Part shown: positions 8,370 through 15,524 of the stretch, in pieces
Position numbering within the stretch: the first letter of the stretch is position 1
How the letters are laid out: each line of letters begins with the position of its first letter
DNA from: JAJECS01 sp965198185
Lineage (GTDB): Bacteria; Chloroflexota; UBA11872
Direction: 5' to 3'
Assembly: GCA_965198185.1 (NCBI GenBank)
Contig: CBDAOU010000002.1
Location: 1 to 64,000 of the forward strand
Length of the DNA: 64,000 nucleotides
Program-made: the position numbers and the translations under genes
Notes under the pieces: generated by a model
The model's database searches: none
The model's input: the letters and a program-made list of their open reading frames with translations, nothing else
Told to the model about the DNA's origin: nothing

Positions 8370-9467
8370 TCAATACCTGTCCGGCTCGTAGCAGTAGGCA
8401 TCGCCGCGCGGGAAGAGCGCCGACAGCCACGGCACGTCCCGCGCTGCGATGCGCACGCCCTCGACTTCGGCGACCTCGGCGGCTGACCAATAGCCGAAGA
8501 GAAGCTGAGCCAGACGCTCGTGCGGCAGCGCCAGCGTGCGTTCCGGCCCGCGGCCCCCGAGTTCCAGGGTTGTCGTACCTAATGCCGTCGTGACGCGCAG
8601 GTGGGCCGGAGCTTCTGTGCAGTACGCCGCAGCCCGCGCACGCAGCGCCGGCTCGACGGCCCGCAGCACCGCGTCCTGGTCGAGGATGCGCAGCATGTAG
8701 CCGGAGTCGTGGGGTCGGGTGGATTCGAGCTTGGACCCCATCCGCCGCACGTAGGAGCCCAGGCCGAACTCGGGATGCAGCTCGAACCTGATGGTCGACG
8801 CCCGCCGCTTCACGGCCTCGGCGGCCGCATGCGCCACCAGCGAGGGTGCAACCGCCCGATCCGTGAACCCGCCGTCAATCACCTCCGCCCTGCTGGCGTC
8901 CTCGCGCAGTACCACGTATCCCGCGGACCGTCCACCGGCGTCCTCGGAGATCCATAGACCCTTCGTGCCGAGGATCGTCGAGCCGTGGCGCAGGCCGATC
9001 CAGCTCTCGGGATCGCGCACGACCGAGCCGTTCAGGCGGGCGTTGACCGCGTTGTACATCTCGGCCACGGCGGGCAGATCGGCGTCGCGCGCGGGTCGCA
9101 CACGGTGGCGGGCGATATCTTGCTCGGCGACGTGCGTCTCCACCTCAAGCGCGAAGTCGCATCCGATCGTGGCGTAGCCGAACTGCCCGTAGAACCCGGG
9201 AATGCCGAAGAGCCCCGCCGTCGAGTAACCAGCATTAGTGAGGACTTCGTGGGTGTGCGCCATCAGCGCGCTGGCGTAGCCGCGGCGCCGGTGAGGCTCC
9301 GACGTGAAGACATTCGCGATGCCCGCCGTGCGCAGCGCCGCCCCGGCCAACCGAACCGGCGCCGCCATCACTTCCAGCTCGCTCACACGCTCGCCGTCGC
9401 GCTCGGCCCAGATGTCCGTGCGCCCGGGCTTTGGCGACGGCGCCTGATCGAAGCGCAGCCCACTCAT
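8370..9467 (-). CDS. Eis-like GNAT N-acetyltransferase
   Basis: 365-aa acetyl-CoA-dependent N-acetyltransferase with Eis-like architecture. Residues 1-110 form the first GNAT domain, including the acetyl-CoA pyrophosphate loop (EPHRRRGYASALM) and FYGQFGY. A second degenerate GNAT domain covers about 120-265, and a C-terminal sterol-carrier-like domain runs to the end (LGGRGPERTLALPHERLAQLL). Family members acetylate amines on antibiotics or proteins; no substrate can be assigned here. It starts 6 nt after the gltX stop on the same strand, so the two may be cotranscribed. Confidence 0.82.
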   Translation of the reverse strand: MSGLRFDQAPSPKPGRTDIWAERDGERVSELEVMAAPVRLAGAALRTAGIANVFTSEPHRRRGYASALMAHTHEVLTNAGYSTAGLFGIPGFYGQFGYATIGCDFALEVETHVAEQDIARHRVRPARDADLPAVAEMYNAVNARLNGSVVRDPESWIGLRHGSTILGTKGLWISEDAGGRSAGYVVLREDASRAEVIDGGFTDRAVAPSLVAHAAAEAVKRRASTIRFELHPEFGLGSYVRRMGSKLESTRPHDSGYMLRILDQDAVLRAVEPALRARAAAYCTEAPAHLRVTTALGTTTLELGGRGPERTLALPHERLAQLLFGYWSAAEVAEVEGVRIAARDVPWLSALFPRGDAYCYEPDRY

Positions 9468-9473
9468 GTTGGG

Positions 9474-10931
9474 CTATTCGGTCAGCTTGGCCCGCGCGCG
9501 TTGCAGTCGAACCAAGCACCGCTCGCGGCCGAGCACCGCCATGGTTTCGAACAGCGGCGGCGTGGCGCGCCGTCCGGTCACGGCAATCCGAATCGGCATG
9601 AACAGGTCGCCCGTCTTCCAGCCAAGCTTTTCCGCCAGTCCTCGCAGCGCCGTCTCGATTCCCGCAATGTTGAACTCCGGCAGTTCGCGCGCCAGCTCCT
9701 CAACGGTCGACAACGCCCCGGCGGTCTCGGCCCGGTCATGGCGCTTGAATCGCATCAGGTCCACATCGGGATCGAGGTCGTCGTCGAAGAAGAACCCCAT
9801 CATGTCCGGCACGTCGCTGAGGTGGCCGATCCGCTCCTGCTCGAGCGCCAGCGCCTGCTGAAAATATCCCCGCTGCGTGTCGTCCACCGGCAGGCCGCCG
9901 TCCCGCGCAAACGGCAACGCCCGCTCCGCCAGCGTGTCCATGTCGAACCGCCGCAGCCACACGCCGTTGAAGTGGTCGAGCCGCTGCACGTCATAGACCG
10001 CGTCCGCGCGGTTGACGCGCGCCAGACTGAATTCCGCGACCAGCTCGTCCAGGCTGAATAGCTCGCGCTCGTCGCCCGGCGACCAACCGAGAAACACCAT
10101 GAAGTTCACCACGGCTTCCGGGAGATAGCCCTGGGCCCGATACTCACCCAGCCACTGCGAGCCGTCCCGCTTCGAGAGCTTCTGGCGCCGCATGTTGAGC
10201 AACAGCGGCAGGTGCGCGAACCGCGGCGGCTCCCATCCCAGCGCCCGGTAGAGCAGCACCTGGCGAAACGTGTTGGAGGTGTGGTCGGCCCCCCGCACGA
10301 CGTGAGTGATCGCCATCGAGCGGTCGTCGGCCACGACGGCCATGTTGTAGAGCGCCGAGCCATCGCCGCGCGCGATCACGAAATCCTCGATCTCCGCGGC
10401 ATCGGTCGCGAGCGGCCCGAACACGCCGTCATCGAAACCCACGGCGCCCGACCCGGACCCAAAGCGAACGGCCGGCACCACGCCCGCCGCCTGCCGCTCG
10501 GCGATCTGCGCGGCCGTCAGTGAGCGCCCGCTGCCGCTGTAACGCGGCGTCTGGCCGCCGGCGATCTGGGCTTTGCGTTCCGCCGCGCGCTCCTCGGCTG
10601 TCGTGTAGTCGTAGTACGCCGCGCCCGATGCCAGCAGCGCCTCAATGGCCTCGCGGTGCACCTCGTGGCGCTCGCTCTGCCGGTACGGTCCGTAGGGACC
10701 GCCGACGTCCGGGCCTTCGTCCCAGTCGAGCGACAGCCAGCGCAGCCCGTCATAGATCCCGGCCTCCTTCTGCGGATCGCTGCGCTCTCGATCCGTGTCC
10801 TCGACGCGCAGGATGAAGGTTCCGCCGGACTGCCGGGCCATCAGGTAGTTCATCAGCGCCGTGCGCGCGTTGCCGATGTGAATGTCGCCCGTAGGGCTCG
10901 GCGCCATCCGCACCCGCATGCCAGCCGTCAT
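9474..10931 (-). CDS. gltX: Glutamyl-tRNA synthetase
   Basis: Class I aminoacyl-tRNA synthetase charging tRNA-Glu, or tRNA-Gln in non-discriminating species; 485 aa, full length. HIGH-type signature HIGN is at residues 18-21 and the KMSKS-type loop KLSKR at 251-255, with LRVEDTDRER at about 41-50. The anticodon-binding region follows. Whether it is discriminating cannot be told; no gatCAB or glnS is in the window. It leads a minus-strand pair with the GNAT gene. Confidence 0.97.
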   Translation of the reverse strand: MTAGMRVRMAPSPTGDIHIGNARTALMNYLMARQSGGTFILRVEDTDRERSDPQKEAGIYDGLRWLSLDWDEGPDVGGPYGPYRQSERHEVHREAIEALLASGAAYYDYTTAEERAAERKAQIAGGQTPRYSGSGRSLTAAQIAERQAAGVVPAVRFGSGSGAVGFDDGVFGPLATDAAEIEDFVIARGDGSALYNMAVVADDRSMAITHVVRGADHTSNTFRQVLLYRALGWEPPRFAHLPLLLNMRRQKLSKRDGSQWLGEYRAQGYLPEAVVNFMVFLGWSPGDERELFSLDELVAEFSLARVNRADAVYDVQRLDHFNGVWLRRFDMDTLAERALPFARDGGLPVDDTQRGYFQQALALEQERIGHLSDVPDMMGFFFDDDLDPDVDLMRFKRHDRAETAGALSTVEELARELPEFNIAGIETALRGLAEKLGWKTGDLFMPIRIAVTGRRATPPLFETMAVLGRERCLVRLQRARAKLTE

Positions 10932-11137
10932 CGTGTGCTCGATCCTCGGAGTGGGAGAAGAGGGATCAGGGCGTCAGGGTACTAAGTGCCTGGCGCCGCA
11001 GAAAGGCGCCCGCCGCGGATTGGCCGACGCGAGTTTTTTGACGTGTTCGGGGTTTAACGTCGTCTCCGAAATAAAATCGCACGGGCGGGGTTGCCGGTGG
11101 GCGATGGCTGATCAGGCGGCCAGCGCCGCCATTGCGC

Positions 11138-11287
11138 CTATAGGGGCAACCGCCCCTGCGCGGCGGCGAACAAGACGGTGTAGTTCATCGAGACGACGTG
11201 CTTACGGCCTTCCAGGATCGCCTGATGCAGGCTCTTGATTGGCACGCGCTCGATCTCCAGCAGCTCGATTTCGTCGAGCCGCTGAGT
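11138..11287 (-). pseudogene. Duplicated 3' fragment of a NUDIX hydrolase
   Basis: The last roughly 49 codons match the end of the intact NUDIX gene at 14094, with nearly identical protein over HVVSMNYTVLFAAAQGRLP and clear similarity back to ELLEIERVP. The NUDIX box and N-terminal half are missing and the sequence upstream is unrelated, so this is a non-functional partial copy. DNA identity runs just past the stop codon in both places, indicating a segmental duplication. Confidence 0.75.
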
Positions 11288-11447
11288 CGTCGAAGCCGGC
11301 TTGCTCGCTGACGATCCCGCGCGTGGCGAGGATCCCGTGCGGCAGGTGCTCCGGACGTTCCGTGCCATAGGGCGGCTCGACCTGTTCCCCGGCGCCCGCT
11401 GCGCACTCACCGGCAAGGGCGCCCGGTACTGGATCGAGCGCGTCTAG
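11286..11447 (+). pseudogene. Unrecognised 3' gene remnant
   Basis: A 53-codon open stretch ending in TAG, bounded upstream by a TGA with no convincing start. The product (VRQVLRTFRAIGRLDLFPG, then GKGARYWIERV) has protein-like composition and looks like the tail of a larger gene. It abuts the NUDIX remnant on the other strand, consistent with a junction between unrelated pieces. Family not recognised. Confidence 0.3.
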
Positions 11448-11537
11448 GCGCGGTTGGGGTGCCTTGTGGCGCCGGAAATCGCGAGCTACGGTGCCGGCAG
11501 GTCAGCAATGGCGCTCACCGAGAGGAAGGAGACAGCC

Positions 11538-11862
11538 ATGTCTCCCTTCGTACACCCGAGCCGTGTCGGCCGCCGCAGTCTCGGGGCGGTGCTCCTCTTG
11601 GCCTGTTTGGCCGTGGCCGCGTCATTAGGCGCGCCAGAGTCCGGCGGTCACGATTCCTGCCGGTGAAACACGGCGGTTCGGCGACACGGTTCCCGATGAG
11701 ACCGTTCGCGGCTTGTGGGACAGTCTGTCGCCGATGGAACGGGAGAGCCTGCATCAGCGTACGGGCATAAGCTCGCTCGACGACCTGCGCCATATGCCCA
11801 TCACCGGGCCGCTGCGACTGACCGACCAGCGGCCCGGCGGCATTGAACGGAGCGTTCCATGA
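11538..11862 (+). pseudogene. Small exported protein gene with a frameshift
   Basis: The ATG at 11538 follows a strong AAGGAG. The first 32 codons encode a signal peptide (RRSLGAVLLLACLAVAASLGA, hydrophobic core with a LLLAC lipobox-like site). In this frame translation stops at 11664. Shifting by one base between about 11629 and 11660 opens a continuous frame (AVTIPAGETRRFGDTV, then RGLWDSLSPMERESL) that ends in a TGA overlapping the ATG of the next gene as ATGA. The restored product would be about 107 aa. The overlap and the signal peptide argue for a once intact first gene of this operon, now frameshifted unless recoded. Confidence 0.5.
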
Positions 11863-12440
11863 AGTACTTCGCGGCCGCCGTGCTCACGCTGATTGCCCTA
11901 CAGACGGCGGCGGTCGTTTGGATCGCCGTCTCGTGGGAACTGGCGCGTCGCCAGACCATTGCCATCATGGAAGAAACCAACGAGCAGTTCAGATCATCGG
12001 CGATCATCCGGGAAGTGCCCGTCACCGACGTCGAGCCGAGGCCCCTCACCATCTCCGAGGTCGTGCGAGACATTCCCGTCAGCGAATTCGAGCCGATGCC
12101 GCTGACCATCTCCGGCGAGGGCAGTGGGGACGAAACCGTCGTCGTGGAACTGTCTTCGGGCATTTGGACCGTCGACCTGATTTGGGGCGACGGTGCACAG
12201 CCGCCGAATTGGGTGTGGTCGGGCACCATCGCCTCGGTCGATGACTTCGGGCAACTGTCGTGGACCGGCGAACGGGACGACTTGATCATTTATGTCGGCC
12301 TTGACCAGGCCACGGCGCGGTTGCTCGATGCCGCGCGCTTCACACCAGGCGAGGTAGCCGTCACCACGAACGCGCCGCCAGGGGTGTCGTGGACCGTGGC
12401 CTTCACGCCTTGGGACAGCGGCGTCGACCGTCGGCCATGA
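11859..12440 (+). CDS. Membrane-anchored hypothetical protein with internal repeat
   Basis: 193 aa. One N-terminal transmembrane helix (about 5-27), a short coiled segment, two near-identical 17-residue repeats (50-66 and 69-85, each ending EPxPLTIS), and a beta-rich C-terminal domain (about 90-187) with GIWTVDL, PGEVAVTT and PPGVSWTVAF. The downstream gene at 12469 carries the same C-terminal domain. It overlaps the preceding frameshifted gene by ATGA. Probably an extracytoplasmic sensor or binding protein; the family is not recognised. Confidence 0.65.
   Translation: MKYFAAAVLTLIALQTAAVVWIAVSWELARRQTIAIMEETNEQFRSSAIIREVPVTDVEPRPLTISEVVRDIPVSEFEPMPLTISGEGSGDETVVVELSSGIWTVDLIWGDGAQPPNWVWSGTIASVDDFGQLSWTGERDDLIIYVGLDQATARLLDAARFTPGEVAVTTNAPPGVSWTVAFTPWDSGVDRRP
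12006..12113 (+). repeat. Tandem 17-codon coding repeat
   Basis: Codons 50-66 (12006-12056) and 69-85 (12063-12113) of the gene at 11859 encode two copies of the pattern [IV]-R-[ED]-[VI]-P-V-[TS]-[DE]-[VF]-E-P-x-P-L-T-I-S. The DNA has diverged mainly at third positions, so the protein repeat appears to be under selection. Confidence 0.75.
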
Positions 12441-12468
12441 TGGTCGAGACCGCAGCAGGTCGGAGGTC

Positions 12469-12921
12469 ATGATGCAACGAGCTCGAAGCTGGTACTCCCC
12501 GGTCATCACGACGCTGACGTTTCTGATCGTGGCGGGCTTGGCGGCGTACTTTCTCGCCAGCTTTATCGGTTGGCGCATGTCGGGCCCCGATGGTCCTCCG
12601 CTCACCGTGGAGGTTTCGAGCCTGACCCCATTCGAGACCGTCGTCGCGACCGGGATCGGGGCCGACGTCGTGACCGTGACGCTTCGACCCGGGATCTGGG
12701 TCGGTGAGCTCGACATCAACACCGAGGACTACGATGGGGTCAAGCTTGAAACCGTCGGCGATGGTCGCTATTCGAGCATGTGGTGGAACGGTGCGCGTGA
12801 CGTGATTGTGGTCGGCAACGACACGCGAGCCCAGATATATCCCGGCGAAGTGCAGGTCAAGACGGACGCCGTGCCCGGCTACAAGTGGACGGTGACCTTC
12901 ACGCGGCACGACGTGCGGTGA
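12469..12921 (+). CDS. Membrane-anchored paralogue of the preceding protein
   Basis: 150 aa with one transmembrane helix (about 13-35) and a beta-rich domain similar to that of the gene at 11859: V-x-V-x-L-x-x-GIW near 70-78, and the C-terminal PGEVQVKT...PGYKWTVTF (125-144). The N-terminal repeats are absent. GGAGG precedes the ATG. The two genes lie 28 nt apart on the same strand, so a tandem duplication within one operon is likely. Function unknown. Confidence 0.65.
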   Translation: MMQRARSWYSPVITTLTFLIVAGLAAYFLASFIGWRMSGPDGPPLTVEVSSLTPFETVVATGIGADVVTVTLRPGIWVGELDINTEDYDGVKLETVGDGRYSSMWWNGARDVIVVGNDTRAQIYPGEVQVKTDAVPGYKWTVTFTRHDVR

Positions 12922-12975
12922 GCGGCGAAGGTTGCTAGACCGCTGGCCACCACTGGGATGATGCGGGCCTGCTGG

Positions 12976-12993
12976 CTGTCAAGAAATTGACAG
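12976..12993. promoter_or_regulatory. Perfect hairpin with GAAA tetraloop
   Basis: CTGTCAA-GAAA-TTGACAG: seven perfect base pairs closed by a GNRA-type loop, 55 nt after the stop of the gene at 12469. It lacks a following T tract, and TTGACA also matches a -35 hexamer, so it could be a processing or termination hairpin or an operator over a promoter. No good -10 is seen at 17 nt. Confidence 0.4.
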
Positions 12994-13050
12994 TCGCGGG
13001 GCGTGTGGCAAGCTCGCCTCCCCTGGGCGACGCAGGACAATGGAGACGCT

Positions 13051-13263
13051 ATGGACATGGAAGTCCGCGTGACGACTGCTATTCAGCACTCCCAGGTAGT
13101 GGTCCGCGTGCTATCGAAGGATGATCGCCCCATTGAATTGTGAATCGGCGAGCTCGACGATCGTTATGTCGTGGAGTTTGAGGGTCGCCACAACGACAGG
13201 CCGCTGGACACCATCGACCAAATTACCGCCATCGTTCGCGGAATGTTTGGACAACGAATCTGA
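13051..13263 (+). pseudogene. Small gene interrupted by an in-frame TGA
   Basis: A 70-codon frame starting ATG at 13051 reads sensibly through to 13263 except for a TGA at 13141-13143 (codon 31). On both sides the sequence looks like one small alpha/beta protein (VRVTTAIQHSQVVVRVLSKD, then GELDDRYVVEFEG, DTIDQITAIVRGMFG). A TGG-to-TGA change would explain it. No selenocysteine machinery or SECIS-like element is evident. Family not recognised. Confidence 0.5.
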
Positions 13264-13325
13264 TACATCGACGTGATTGGGCCAGCGGCGACAAGGTTGA
13301 ACACACAGTTTAGGTTTATCTGATT

Positions 13326-13646
13326 ATGGGATTTCTATCTCTGCTTAGGTTTATTTTAGGCCCTAGTCGGCCACTTCACTGGAACGTGGTCGGCTACACT
13401 CTGAGGTCACGGAAAGACCGTGTGCTCTACATCGGGATCACAAATGACCCCGATCGGCGAGAAGAAGAACACAGGTTGTATGGAAAGAAATTCAACTATC
13501 TGAAAGTTGAGACCAGACCGATGTCTCGCGACTATGCCGAAGAGTGGGAAGATCAGTTCCTGGACAGTTATCGTGATTATGTTGGGCGTAACCCACACTA
13601 CAATCGTACGGATGATGGTCAGTACCACGGACGCGATACGGCATAG
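13326..13646 (+). CDS. GIY-YIG nuclease-like protein
   Basis: 106-aa protein with a compact GIY-YIG domain. GYTLR supplies the first strand and LYIGITNDPDRREEEHR the YIG strand with the conserved Arg. A later Glu/Asn-rich helix (EEWEDQFLDSYRDY, then GRNPHYN) is consistent with the catalytic Glu and Asn region. Stand-alone proteins of this size are often nucleases of mobile or repair origin. The gene and its 5' flank are more AT-rich than the neighbours, suggesting recent acquisition. The start is weakly supported by a nearby ribosome binding site. Confidence 0.7.
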   Translation: MGFLSLLRFILGPSRPLHWNVVGYTLRSRKDRVLYIGITNDPDRREEEHRLYGKKFNYLKVETRPMSRDYAEEWEDQFLDSYRDYVGRNPHYNRTDDGQYHGRDTA

Positions 13647-13660
13647 GAGGAGGTGGCGGG

Positions 13661-13840
13661 GTGATGGATCGCGGAGCGTTCTGGACGTTGGGCCTTATCT
13701 TGCTGGGTGGTTACGCGCTGCTGGGGGTGGTCTGGCCGTCCATCTATATCCCCTTAGATCACCGCGAGCCTCCCTCCCCCTACCCATCCCGCACTGCCTC
13801 GGCTCGTTGGCGTGGACTTATACCTGAGCGGCTCACCTAA
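13661..13840 (+). CDS. Small single-pass membrane protein
   Basis: A 59-codon ORF with an excellent AGGAGGAGG ahead of overlapping GTG (13661) and ATG (13664) starts. One clear transmembrane segment (FWTLGLILLGGYALLGVVW) is followed by a short Pro/Ser-rich and then basic tail. It begins 15 nt after the GIY-YIG stop, suggesting the two are cotranscribed. Its stop overlaps the stop of the opposing ORF at 13837. No homologous family is recognised. Confidence 0.5.
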   Translation: MMDRGAFWTLGLILLGGYALLGVVWPSIYIPLDHREPPSPYPSRTASARWRGLIPERLT

Positions 13841-14043
13841 TTCCGCAGACGATGCGACCAGCGGCTAAGACGGCTTTGGCGCGGTGGCCACAGCCGGCGA
13901 GCCTTCTTGATATCGGCAGCACTCGCCACCGGGATCAGACGCTCAAGAAAGCCCTCCCACTCGATGCAAGCGAGATAGCCGTCGTACTTGACGTCCTCGC
14001 CCGTCGGATACGGCACGCCTAGCTGCTGCAGGCGCTTTTCCAC
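13837..14043 (-). CDS. Small hypothetical protein
   Basis: About 68 aa from a GTG. The composition looks protein-like (KRLQQLGVPYPTGEDVKYDG, then CIEWEGFLERLIPV) with a basic C-terminus. The reading frame stays open with similar character (HRLADAAIALV) upstream into the end of the NUDIX gene, but no canonical start is present there, so the true start is uncertain or the gene is a fragment. Its role is unknown. Confidence 0.4.
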   Translation of the reverse strand: MEKRLQQLGVPYPTGEDVKYDGYLACIEWEGFLERLIPVASAADIKKARRLWPPRQSRLSRWSHRLRN

Positions 14044-14093
14044 GAGAGCGATGGCCGCATCTGCTAGCCGATGCGGGATGGCTTCCCGTGCGC

Positions 14094-14639
14094 CTATAAG
14101 GGCAACCGCCCTTGCGCGGCGGCAAACAAGACGGTGTAGTTCATGGAGACGACGTGCTCTTGGCCTGCCAGGATCGCCTCTTGCAACTCCCGGATCGGCA
14201 CTCGCTCGACTTCGAGCAGCTCGTTGGCGTCGAGATGCTGGTGCCCCGGCGTCAGGGTGTGGCCGAAATACATGTGCATCGAGAAGTCGGCGAGTGAGGG
14301 GACGGGGACATAGCTGCCCAGATGCTCCAGGTGGCCGATGCGCAGGCCGGTCTCCTCCTCGAACTCGCGGTGGGCGGCGACGGTGCGGTCCTCACCCCGA
14401 TCGATGTGCCCCGCCGGAAGCTCTCGCACCACGGCGCGCACCGGGTGGCGGTATTGGCGGACGCAAATGGCCCGGTCGGCATCATCCAGGGCCAGGACGA
14501 CCACCGCGCCGGCCCCGATGCCGAGGTAGGTGTAGGTCATCTCGCGCGCGTCTTCCAGCGAGCGAATCTCGTCCACCAGGACTGGGAAGCGCCCCCGCCA
14601 GGCCACCTGCGACCGAATCGTTTCCCATTCGAGGTTCAC
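14094..14639 (-). CDS. NUDIX hydrolase, ADP-ribose pyrophosphatase type
   Basis: 181 aa. A perfect NUDIX box is present: G-x5-E-x7-REFEEETGL, starting at GHIDRGE, which binds the catalytic metal. The upstream VRQYRHPVRAVVRELPAG segment is characteristic of ADP-ribose/GDP-sugar pyrophosphatases that split nucleoside diphosphate sugars to nucleotide and sugar phosphate. The GTG start lies within the stop of the HAD gene (GTGA), so the two are translationally coupled. Its last 45 codons were duplicated to 11138. Confidence 0.88.
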   Translation of the reverse strand: MNLEWETIRSQVAWRGRFPVLVDEIRSLEDAREMTYTYLGIGAGAVVVLALDDADRAICVRQYRHPVRAVVRELPAGHIDRGEDRTVAAHREFEEETGLRIGHLEHLGSYVPVPSLADFSMHMYFGHTLTPGHQHLDANELLEVERVPIRELQEAILAGQEHVVSMNYTVLFAAAQGRLPL

Positions 14640-15367
14640 GCGGCCCCATTTCTGCTTGCCGCGATCACGGCGTCGGCGGCGGCTTCAATGGTCTCGACCG
14701 TGGGGCAAGCCTGTGCCGGCCGGTTGTTCCAGTTGATCCAGATCGCGTCCAAGCCGGCCCCCCACGCCCCCTGCACGTCGGCAAAGAAACTGTCCCCGAT
14801 ATGCACGGTCTCGTCCGCCGTGGCTCCGGCAATCTCCAGCGCTCGCTCGAAGAACTCCGCATCCGGCTTCTCCCTGCCAACGACTCCCGATACGGCCAGC
14901 GCATCGAAGCGGTCGCGCATTTCGAGATAGTCGAGCAGGTCGAGCAGCCAGGGTTCCCAGTTGGATGCCGCCACGATCCTCAGCCCTGCCGCTCTGAGCC
15001 GTGCCAGCGCCTCATGTGCGCCGTCGATCGGGGCATACGACTCGACGGTTGTGAATTCCGCGAACAGCCGCCGCGCCAGCAACTCCGGATCATTGACTCG
15101 CAGGCGGCGGCCTATGGCTCGGTACATGCCTTGCCAGAACGCCCTGGATCGATCGGCGTCGGCGCTGGCGCCGCGTGTCGCCGGGTTCCTGACCGCACGG
15201 TCATACTCTTCGTCGGCGATGCGGCGGACCTCGTCCGACGCCGCCCGCGCCCCAAGCCTTGCGGCCTGCGCCGCAATCGTTGAGCTGTATCCCGGGTGGT
15301 AGTGCACGAGGGTCTCCCCCACGTCGCAGAACACGACGCGGTAGGGACCGCGCAGGGGCCGTTTCAT
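14636..15367 (-). CDS. HAD-family hydrolase
   Basis: 243-aa haloacid dehalogenase-like phosphatase. Motif I is FCDVGETLV: the nucleophile Asp is present, but the usual second Asp (DxD) is replaced by Gly-Glu, as in some HAD dehalogenase-type or REG-2-like members. Motif II is AASNW, motif III the Lys in EKPDAEFF, and motif IV GDSFFADVQGAWGAG. A helical cap lies at about 15-85. The substrate is unknown. It heads a two-gene operon with the NUDIX hydrolase, hinting at nucleotide or sugar-phosphate housecleaning. Confidence 0.85.
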   Translation of the reverse strand: MKRPLRGPYRVVFCDVGETLVHYHPGYSSTIAAQAARLGARAASDEVRRIADEEYDRAVRNPATRGASADADRSRAFWQGMYRAIGRRLRVNDPELLARRLFAEFTTVESYAPIDGAHEALARLRAAGLRIVAASNWEPWLLDLLDYLEMRDRFDALAVSGVVGREKPDAEFFERALEIAGATADETVHIGDSFFADVQGAWGAGLDAIWINWNNRPAQACPTVETIEAAADAVIAASRNGAA

Positions 15368-15432
15368 TCCCCTATGCTAGCCGCGTTGGCGCCGTTGCGG
15401 GTGCTATGTTCGGCCCTGGGCACACCCGTTAC

Positions 15433-15503
15433 TGGGGTATCGTCTAGTGGTAGGACGCGCGGCTCTGGACCGCGAAGCGGTGGTTCGACCCCATCTACCC
15501 CAG
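15433..15503 (+). tRNA. tRNA-Gln (CTG)
   Basis: Full cloverleaf: acceptor TGGGGTA/TACCCCA, D arm, anticodon stem CGCGG/CCGCG around loop CTCTGGA with anticodon CTG (reads CAG), and T arm GGTGG-TTCGACC-CCATC. CCA is not encoded directly at the 3' end. Confidence 0.93.
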
Positions 15504-15524
15504 CCGCCAAGATAGCCGGATGGC

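Larger units (their letters stand above)
10932..11537. other. Gene-poor stretch with gene remnants
   Basis: About 600 nt without an intact gene. It contains a GGCGCC-loop-GGCGCC hairpin near 10990-11010 followed after some 20 nt by a T6 tract, a duplicated NUDIX 3' fragment (11138-11287), and an unrecognised plus-strand gene tail (11286-11447). The last 90 nt lead into the small exported gene at 11538. It looks like a site of past insertion or deletion. Confidence 0.55.

Noticed and set aside
8985..10061. A 358-aa plus-strand protein opposite the GNAT and gltX genes
   Set aside because: Composition is typical of an antisense shadow and two well-recognised genes occupy the other strand.
13141..13143. 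Selenocysteine at the in-frame TGA
   Set aside because: No SECIS-like hairpin follows, the residue context fits Trp, and no selenoprotein genes are present in the window.
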